NCBI RefSeq assembly: GCF_009826895.1
Contig: NZ_WUMV01000008.1
Span: 62,001-126,000, forward strand
Direction: 5' to 3'
From: Stappia sediminis
Lineage (GTDB): Bacteria > Pseudomonadota > Alphaproteobacteria > Rhizobiales > Stappiaceae
Length of the DNA: 64,000 nucleotides
Shown here: positions 58,812-64,000 of the stretch, in pieces
How the letters are laid out: the number at the start of each line of letters is the position of its first letter
Position numbering within the stretch: position 1 is the stretch's first letter
Notes under the pieces: generated by a model
Databases searched by the model: none
Told to the model about the DNA's origin: nothing
The model's input: only the letters and a program-made list of their open reading frames with translations
Program-made: the position numbers and the translations under genes

Positions 58812-60099
58812 AGCCTTCCCGTGCGATTTCGATGCCCTTCAGGCGGACAAGGTCGTAGATGCGCTGACGCGGGCCGACCCGGTCCGGCAGCACTTCGAAT
58901 TCCGGCGCGTTGTTGCCGATGATCACGACGTCGCCGTGGGCGAGCACCGCGTCGAAATCGTCGATCAGAAGCGAAGAGATGTGCGGGATGCGGTTCAGGA
59001 TGTAATCGCGGTTGGCACCGTAAAGCCGCGCGAAATTCACGAAGCGGTCGTAGATCCTGATGTCCATGCCCTTGCCGAGCAGCTTTTCGACGAGTTCGAC
59101 CTGCGGGCTTTCGCGAAGGTCGTCCGTGCCGGCCTTGAAGCTGATGCCGAAGACGGAGATCTTGCGCTTGCCATAAGACATGATCGTCTCGAACGCACGG
59201 GCGATCTGCTCCTCGTTGGAGCGGATTACGCTGTTTAACAGCGGCAGTTCGAGGTCGAGATCGCGGCCCTTGTAGGTGAGCGCGCGAACGTCCTTCGGCA
59301 GGCAGGAGCCGCCGAAGGCGAAGCCCGGCATGAGATAGCGCGGCGAAATGTTCAGCTTCTCGTCGCTGCAAAAAATCGACATCACCTCGTGGCTGTCGAC
59401 GCCGACGGCCTTGGCGATATTGCCGATCTCGTTGCCGAAGGCGACCTTGACCGCATGCCAGGCGTTATCGGCGTATTTCACAAGCTCGGCGGTATCGACG
59501 GAGGTGAGGAACGACGGCGCCTCGATGTGCTTGTAGATCTCGGCGATTTCCCGCGCGCCCTCGGGCGTTTCCGCGCCGACGACGATCTTCGGCGGATTGT
59601 CGTAGTCGTAGACCGCGCTCGCCTCGCGCAGGAACTCCGGATTGTTGCCTATCGTGAGCCCTTCGACATGGCCCGCCTTTTCGCGCAGCGCCGGAATAAC
59701 CACGCCGCGCATGGTGCCGGGCAGCACGGTGGAACGGATGACGACCTTGTGCGGAGCATTCTTCCGCGCGATCGCAGCACCTATTTCCTCGCAGACGCGA
59801 ACGACGGCATCGGTATCGAGCGATCCGTTCCTGCGGCTCGGCGTGCCGACGCAGACAAGGGACATGTCGCTCTCGCGCACAGCCTCAAGCGCATCGGTGG
59901 TGGCCTTCAGCCTGCCGGAGGCGACACCGGCCGCGATCAACTCGCCAACGTGGTCTTCAACGACCGGCGTCTTGCCGTCGTTGACGATGTCGACCTTGAC
60001 CTGCTGGTTGTCGACGCCGATGACCGTATGGCCATCGCGCGAAAGACACGCGGCAGTGACGACACCGACGTAACCGAGCCCGAAAACGGAAATACGCAT
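58792..60099 (-). CDS. GDP-mannose 6-dehydrogenase-like nucleotide-sugar dehydrogenase
   Basis: A 435-residue four-electron NAD-dependent dehydrogenase. It starts with the Rossmann motif MRISVFGLGYVGVVTAACLSR. The catalytic cysteine lies in GFAFGGSCLPKDVRALTYK, with the catalytic lysine in the KYADNAWHAVKVAFGNEIGN region. NNPEFLREASAVYDYDNPPKIVVG and KAGTDDLRESPQVELVEKL follow. The sequence is markedly closer to AlgD (GDP-mannose to GDP-mannuronate) than to UDP-glucose dehydrogenases; for example, AlgD also has CVGTPSKKNG and NISPRYxMPGFAFGGSCLPKD-type stretches. The EPS should thus contain mannuronic or a related uronic acid. Confidence 0.88.
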   Translation of the reverse strand: MRISVFGLGYVGVVTAACLSRDGHTVIGVDNQQVKVDIVNDGKTPVVEDHVGELIAAGVASGRLKATTDALEAVRESDMSLVCVGTPSRRNGSLDTDAVVRVCEEIGAAIARKNAPHKVVIRSTVLPGTMRGVVIPALREKAGHVEGLTIGNNPEFLREASAVYDYDNPPKIVVGAETPEGAREIAEIYKHIEAPSFLTSVDTAELVKYADNAWHAVKVAFGNEIGNIAKAVGVDSHEVMSIFCSDEKLNISPRYLMPGFAFGGSCLPKDVRALTYKGRDLDLELPLLNSVIRSNEEQIARAFETIMSYGKRKISVFGISFKAGTDDLRESPQVELVEKLLGKGMDIRIYDRFVNFARLYGANRDYILNRIPHISSLLIDDFDAVLAHGDVVIIGNNAPEFEVLPDRVGPRQRIYDLVRLKGIEIAREGYEGVNW

Positions 60100-60178
60100 G
60101 ACACTCCCCCGTCCGGTTCAGGTCCGGATGTGGATCTAAATTTCCGTACCGTTATGAAGGAATTTCCTTCTCGTCCTG

Positions 60179-61549
60179 TTAACCCGAATGGTGAATCACC
60201 GGGGTATCTGCTGGATTTCTGCCTGTTTCAGTGGCATTTCGCTCGAATTCCCGAACGACAAGGGGCAGCTTCCCGCGAGATGTACGTTCCAGCGCCTCGC
60301 GGAATTCGACCTCGACACGCATGGTATCCGGCAGGCGCGATGACAGCCGCGCCTCGATTTCCGAGCGCATCCCGTCGCCTGCCCTGTCACCGGCGACCGC
60401 GAGCACTTGCACGAAATCGGGCGCCGACTGGCGAAGCTGCATCTGCATAAGGCCGGGGATGGCGCGCGGGACATGGTTCATGCCGACAAGACGGCTGCCG
60501 TCTGGAGCGAGAAGATAATCGCTCTCGCGGCCCTCGATACGCGCGAAGGAGCGGATGCCCAGCGCGATTTCTTCCAATGCCCGAGGATCATCAACGTCAT
60601 CCGCGACGATCACGTCGCCGGTCTCGTAACGGACAAGCGGCTGAACGGAATTCCTCAAGTTCGTCGCGATCTGACCGAAACGCCCCTCCCCGAGCGGCTC
60701 AAGCTCCACATGACCGTAGGCCGGGAGGAAGCGATACTCGCCTGCCTTCAGGGCATAGGCGAAGGAAACGCGCTCCGCCTGACCGTAGTAATCGGCGACC
60801 ACCGCGCCAAACGCCTTTTCCGCGCGTTCGCGCAAGCCCTCGGTCAGGACTTCCGAAGAGGTCAATACGATGGGAATCGAAAGCTTGAGGCCTTCCGCCT
60901 CCAGACAGGCGATCAGCAACTCAAGCGCCGAAGGATAAGCCCAAAGGATAGGCGGTGCGAAGTCCCGCAAGGCCGCATGGAAGGTCCGCGCCGTCTTCAG
61001 GTTCAGATGGGCGGCGGAGAGATTCATCACCCGTCCGCCGCTCTGCATCCGCCAGAAGGGGGGAGTGAAATCGGAAGGGTCCTTGAGACGCTCGCCCCGC
61101 AGAACGGCGACGCGGTCTTTCGCGAAATTTCCTCCGGATAGCGCAACCACATGATCGATCGCCGCCTGTTCGAAAACGACCGAGGCGAAGCTGCGCCGGA
61201 CCGACAGGGGAACGCCGGACGAGCCGCTGGTTTCCCCCTTCGCCACCGGAAGCAGGGACTTCGCGATATAGGCTTGCGGGCGAGACTTGAGCTCCAGTTT
61301 GGAGAGCACCGGAAAGGCCGAAAGCGGCTGTCCCATGAGGTTTTCATAAGCCGGCAAACGAGTGGCGTGCCGGAGCATCCGCTCGATAGGAGCATCCTGC
61401 CGAGATCTGCGCTCTTCGAGCCCTGCCTCATCGAACTCGGCAAGCTCCCGCCGGTAAGCAGCATAAAGCGGCGGGAAGCGGCGCACGAATGTATCGCCGA
61501 GATCGGCAATCTTCAGCCCGTCGACGATCCGCTGCTTCAACCCCGCCAT
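60179..61549 (-). CDS. PaaK-like adenylate-forming enzyme (CapK family)
   Basis: A 456-residue ANL-superfamily protein related to phenylacetate-CoA ligases. The P-loop-like AKGETSGSSGVPLSVRRS, the second motif ADYYGQAERVSFAY, and VQPLVRYETGDVIVADD define it. In polysaccharide loci such proteins (CapK type) probably activate a carboxylic acid for modification of sugars. With an amino acid:carrier ligase also present, this locus may hold two separate acyl-activating enzymes. A 79-bp gap separates it from the downstream dehydrogenase gene; it is 3 bp from the next upstream GT. Confidence 0.82.
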   Translation of the reverse strand: MAGLKQRIVDGLKIADLGDTFVRRFPPLYAAYRRELAEFDEAGLEERRSRQDAPIERMLRHATRLPAYENLMGQPLSAFPVLSKLELKSRPQAYIAKSLLPVAKGETSGSSGVPLSVRRSFASVVFEQAAIDHVVALSGGNFAKDRVAVLRGERLKDPSDFTPPFWRMQSGGRVMNLSAAHLNLKTARTFHAALRDFAPPILWAYPSALELLIACLEAEGLKLSIPIVLTSSEVLTEGLRERAEKAFGAVVADYYGQAERVSFAYALKAGEYRFLPAYGHVELEPLGEGRFGQIATNLRNSVQPLVRYETGDVIVADDVDDPRALEEIALGIRSFARIEGRESDYLLAPDGSRLVGMNHVPRAIPGLMQMQLRQSAPDFVQVLAVAGDRAGDGMRSEIEARLSSRLPDTMRVEVEFREALERTSRGKLPLVVREFERNATETGRNPADTPVIHHSG

Positions 61550-61552
61550 GCC

Positions 61553-62749
61553 TCAGCCCCTCGCGCCTTCGGAGAAAAGACGCGTCAGGAAGCCGTCATA
61601 GGCTTCCACCATGTGATCGAGCCGCAAGCTTTCGCGCGCGGCCTTCGCGCCTTCGGCAAGCTCCGCCTGCTCATCCGGCGAGGACAGGAAGCCGGCAAGG
61701 CCTTCAGCGAAACCTTCCTCGCCGCCGGGGATCATCAGCCCGTTTTCGCCATCCGACAGATATTCGACCTCGGGGCTGTGAAAATCATGCTTGAGCGTGA
61801 CGACCGGCCGCCCGTGGGCAAACGCATGATTGACCGCAAGGCCGAGGTAACCCGGCACAACGACGGCGGCGGCAAGTTTCATCGCTTTGGCGATGCGGAT
61901 ATCGGACGGATCGATCGCGCCGAGGAAATGAACGTTTTCAGCCCCTTGCGCCAAAGCCTCGAGCCGGGCCCGCTCGTCCCCATCGCCGACAATCAGCACC
62001 TCGACCGGCTTTCCCGCGACCTCAGGGTGCGATTTCGCAAAGGAAATCAGAAGATCGACGCGTTTGCGCGGTACCAGCCTGCCGACATAGAGCAGGACGC
62101 GGCTGTCCGGCTTCAGGGCGAACTCTTCGCGCATAGCCGCAAGGTCGAGGCTTGCGGCTGCGTCCGCCAGGCGGATCTGCTCGTCGACGTCCATGGTGTT
62201 GCGGACGACGGCGACATGCGCATCCGGAACGCCGATCTCATGCAGATGTTCCGCGCCCTTTGCCGTGTAGGCGAGATAGCCGCTGCCGAGTTTCGCGAGC
62301 AAATCGGCGCCCCGGCGCGCAAGGCCATCCTTCAGGCCGGAAAGACCCGACTTCTGCCAGGACCCATAGGCCTTTCGATAGCCGAAGCCCCACCAGACGA
62401 CCTTGCGGCCCATGAGCTTCGAGAACAACAGGATCGCGAGGCTTGAGAGGAACTTGAATTCATGGCCGATGACCGCGCCGTCGAAGCCGCCGGACAGATA
62501 CCGCCAGACGACCGGCTGATAGACGGCGACGGAATTTCCAAGGCGAAGCTCGCGATTCCTGACCTCGACGTTTTCGAAGGAAAACGGTGGCGAGGCCGCC
62601 TGCAGCGAGGTGTTGGAGGGCGGTTTTCCGTGAAAGACGACGTATTCGTTGCCCGAAATTTCCGTAAGCCGCTCGAAGAAGCCGCGCCGGTAGACCGGGA
62701 CGCAGCCCTGATGGAGGACGGCAATCCTGTACCGGCGAGCGGCACTCAT
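61553..62749 (-). CDS. Glycosyltransferase family 4
   Basis: A 398-residue GT-B transferase. It starts at an ATG overlapping the upstream stop (ATGA) with SAARRYRIAVLHQGCVPVYRRGFFERL. The donor domain has RVLLYVGRLVPRKRVDLLISFAK, VEVLIVGDGDERARLEALA and a KLAAAVVVPGYLGLAVNHAFAHGRPVVTLK segment. The frame remains open about 90 codons upstream, but those codons lie inside the neighbouring GT2 gene. It is part of the EPS operon. Donor sugar unknown. Confidence 0.87.
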   Translation of the reverse strand: MSAARRYRIAVLHQGCVPVYRRGFFERLTEISGNEYVVFHGKPPSNTSLQAASPPFSFENVEVRNRELRLGNSVAVYQPVVWRYLSGGFDGAVIGHEFKFLSSLAILLFSKLMGRKVVWWGFGYRKAYGSWQKSGLSGLKDGLARRGADLLAKLGSGYLAYTAKGAEHLHEIGVPDAHVAVVRNTMDVDEQIRLADAAASLDLAAMREEFALKPDSRVLLYVGRLVPRKRVDLLISFAKSHPEVAGKPVEVLIVGDGDERARLEALAQGAENVHFLGAIDPSDIRIAKAMKLAAAVVVPGYLGLAVNHAFAHGRPVVTLKHDFHSPEVEYLSDGENGLMIPGGEEGFAEGLAGFLSSPDEQAELAEGAKAARESLRLDHMVEAYDGFLTRLFSEGARG

Positions 62750-63699
62750 TCCGCCGCCTCCGGTTCCGCCGCCCGCGGTTCCGCCACCTCTGGCGCATCG
62801 CCGTAGTAGCGCGCGCGCATCCAGAAGGTGAGCTTGCCGACAGCCGACATCACGTGCAGGCCCGCAGCAGCGAACCGCTGACGGTTCACCGGATAAAGCA
62901 CGAGCGACAACGGCAGGAAGATCGCAAGCTGAAGAAGCGCCTTGGCAACGGTGCGAAGCACCACCTTTCCCGGCCTCGCCGCATGGCTGATCCTGACGAA
63001 TGTCGTGTTCCTGGCCGTCACGCACTTCCGGCGCAGGAAAGCGGGCAGGCTCGCCTTCTCCTGCGGCCAGTATTCGTGAACAACCGCGTCGGCAACCCAG
63101 ATGATCTTCCGCCCCTTCAGATGAAGGCGATAGGTGAGATCCGTATCCTCGCCGCCGGAACGGCCAAGCTTCGGGTTAAACGGTTCCGGCTCGCTCAGGC
63201 AGCGGCCGACACGGAAAAGGACATTGCCCGTGCGCGCGGCCTCAAGTGTTGCGCCCGTCTCCATCGCCTCGCGCTCTCCGAAAAAGAAGGGGGCCGGGTC
63301 GAAACCGAGCCTGTCCATTCCTTCGAAGACCGGCACTACCGGCCCGGTCGCGATGTCGGCGGAATGCGCCTCAAGCGCGCGGAAAAGATTGGATAGCCAG
63401 TCGGGCTCGGCGACCTCGTCGTCATCGATGAAGGCCAGAAATTCGCCCTTCGCCTCCGCGACACCGGCGTTACGGGCATGCGAAATGCCGGGGCGCGGCT
63501 CGTGAACGTATCGGACGGGATCGCCCGCCGCGGCCGCAGCCTCAACCCAATGCTGCGCGATGCCTGAGGCGGAATTGTCGACGACGACGATTTCGAGGCT
63601 CATGCCGTCGGCAAGGGTCTGCGCAAGCACGCTCGCCACGCAGTCGGCAGCGCTCCTGGCCTTTCCGACCGTGCACATGACCACCGAAATTACGGCCAA
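62746..63699 (-). CDS. Glycosyltransferase family 2
   Basis: A 317-residue GT-A inverting glycosyltransferase with a C-terminal hydrophobic region. It has VISVVMCTVGKARSAADCVASVL, EIVVVDNSASG, HEPRPGISHARNAGVAEAKGEFLAFIDDDEVAEPDWL (DxD-like DDDE), and GRSGGEDTDLTYRLHLKGRKI (ED catalytic base). No ATG fits: a TTG at 63699 follows a GGAGGGGAG ribosome site by 6 nt and coincides with the conserved N-terminus, so I prefer it over an ATG at 63762 that would add 21 unlikely residues. It probably begins the EPS operon; the preceding intergenic region has a promoter opportunity. Confidence 0.83.
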   Translation of the reverse strand: MAVISVVMCTVGKARSAADCVASVLAQTLADGMSLEIVVVDNSASGIAQHWVEAAAAAGDPVRYVHEPRPGISHARNAGVAEAKGEFLAFIDDDEVAEPDWLSNLFRALEAHSADIATGPVVPVFEGMDRLGFDPAPFFFGEREAMETGATLEAARTGNVLFRVGRCLSEPEPFNPKLGRSGGEDTDLTYRLHLKGRKIIWVADAVVHEYWPQEKASLPAFLRRKCVTARNTTFVRISHAARPGKVVLRTVAKALLQLAIFLPLSLVLYPVNRQRFAAAGLHVMSAVGKLTFWMRARYYGDAPEVAEPRAAEPEAAE

Positions 63700-63800
63700 G
63701 ACGAACTCCCCTCCGACAAGCGGCGCGGCCCTTGGAAAAAGCACGCAGGGCCCGTCATACAAGAGAGGGGTAAATTAACTGCGACCTTACGTAACTATCG

Positions 63801-64000
63801 TCAGCCCATTTGAGAGAGGGTTAAGAGACCGTCAAGCCAGGCGATGACGCCTTCCACCGTATCAACCTCCGCAATCGCGGGAAGAACCGGACGGCGGATC
63901 ATGATGACGGGAAGCTGAAGCTCGCGCGCGGCGAGGATCTTGGCGTACCCGGCGTCGCCGCCGCTGTTCTTGGCGACCAGATGGGTGATGCCGTGGCGCT
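63801..64000 (-). CDS. cobK: Precorrin-6A reductase, C-terminal end only
   Basis: Only the last 66 codons are in the window. They read RHGITHLVAKNSGGDAGYAK, then ILAARELQLPVIMIRRPVLP, then an acidic helix ending in ...LDGLLTLSQMG. The KNSGG and AARELxLPVxMxxRP stretches are the C-terminal hallmarks of CobK/CbiJ, which reduces precorrin-6A to dihydro-precorrin-6 in cobalamin synthesis. The rest of the gene and any cob operon lie beyond the right edge. Confidence 0.78.
   Translation of the reverse strand, partial: RHGITHLVAKNSGGDAGYAKILAARELQLPVIMIRRPVLPAIAEVDTVEGVIAWLDGLLTLSQMG

Noticed and set aside
1-64000. CRISPR arrays, tRNA or rRNA genes, prophage or complete insertion sequences
   Set aside because: I found no regularly spaced repeats, no cloverleaf-like tRNA sequence, no rRNA stretch and no transposase, integrase or phage structural gene.

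Overview
The window is a high-GC chromosomal segment from an alphaproteobacterium, most likely of the order Hyphomicrobiales (Rhizobiales). The indicators are an AglEFGK-like sugar ABC operon, an MbfA-type membrane ferritin-like iron exporter, the short cyanide-insensitive type of cytochrome bd, periplasmic glucan genes opgH and opgC, an amino acid:[carrier protein] ligase set, and frequent ATGA-type gene overlaps. I saw no rRNA, tRNA, CRISPR array, phage or transposase gene. A finer taxonomic placement is not supported by what I can read.

Layout. 0-8.4 kb: the start of a fructuronate reductase gene (runs off the left edge), an M19 dipeptidase, a K+ channel-like protein with a zinc ribbon, mbfA, cioAB plus a small DUF2474 subunit, and a lone glycosyltransferase. 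8.4-16.3 kb: a LacI regulator with a paired operator, a complete ABC importer and an MGH1/GH63-like hydrolase, probably for glucosylglycerate or mannosylglycerate, followed by a tiny transcript-like unit with a perfect Shine-Dalgarno sequence. 16.3-25.6 kb: a ThDP enzyme with a class III CoA-transferase, a membrane protein, a secreted depolymerase-like hydrolase, a copper cluster (DUF2946-like, YcnI, CopC-CopD fusion), DUF302 and a YeeE/YedE transporter. 26.3-32.5 kb: a TPR protein, opgC, a PhyH dioxygenase, a YARHG protein and opgH. 32.6-36.8 kb: a compact cluster combining a divergent pterin-synthase fold with a dehydrogenase, a glycosyltransferase, a methyltransferase and a RibD-type reductase. 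37-38.8 kb: cytochrome b561 and a pcaF-like thiolase.

39.2-63.7 kb is a large exopolysaccharide locus. One arm (+ strand) encodes an amino acid carrier protein, an acyl-CoA dehydrogenase homologue, a SerRS-like amino acid:[carrier protein] ligase, DUF1839, a GH2 enzyme, a polysaccharide deacetylase, a tandem alpha/beta-hydrolase with a cysteine nucleophile elbow, and a sugar-transfer-associated ATP-grasp protein. The other arm (- strand) encodes Wzz with a degenerate kinase domain, Wzy, GH5, heparinase II/III, three glycosyltransferases, a GDP-mannose 6-dehydrogenase-like enzyme and a PaaK-like adenylating enzyme. A Wzx flippase lies between the arms. Together they suggest a Wzx/Wzy-type uronic-acid polysaccharide decorated with an amino acid delivered by a carrier protein. 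No priming transferase or outer-membrane exporter is visible. The window closes with the end of cobK.

The best candidates for undescribed biology are the aminoacyl-carrier-protein/polysaccharide locus, the pterin-like glycoside cluster at 32.6-36.8 kb, and the 31-codon leader-like unit at 16.1 kb. A 268-bp MITE-like element and related short palindromes are also present.
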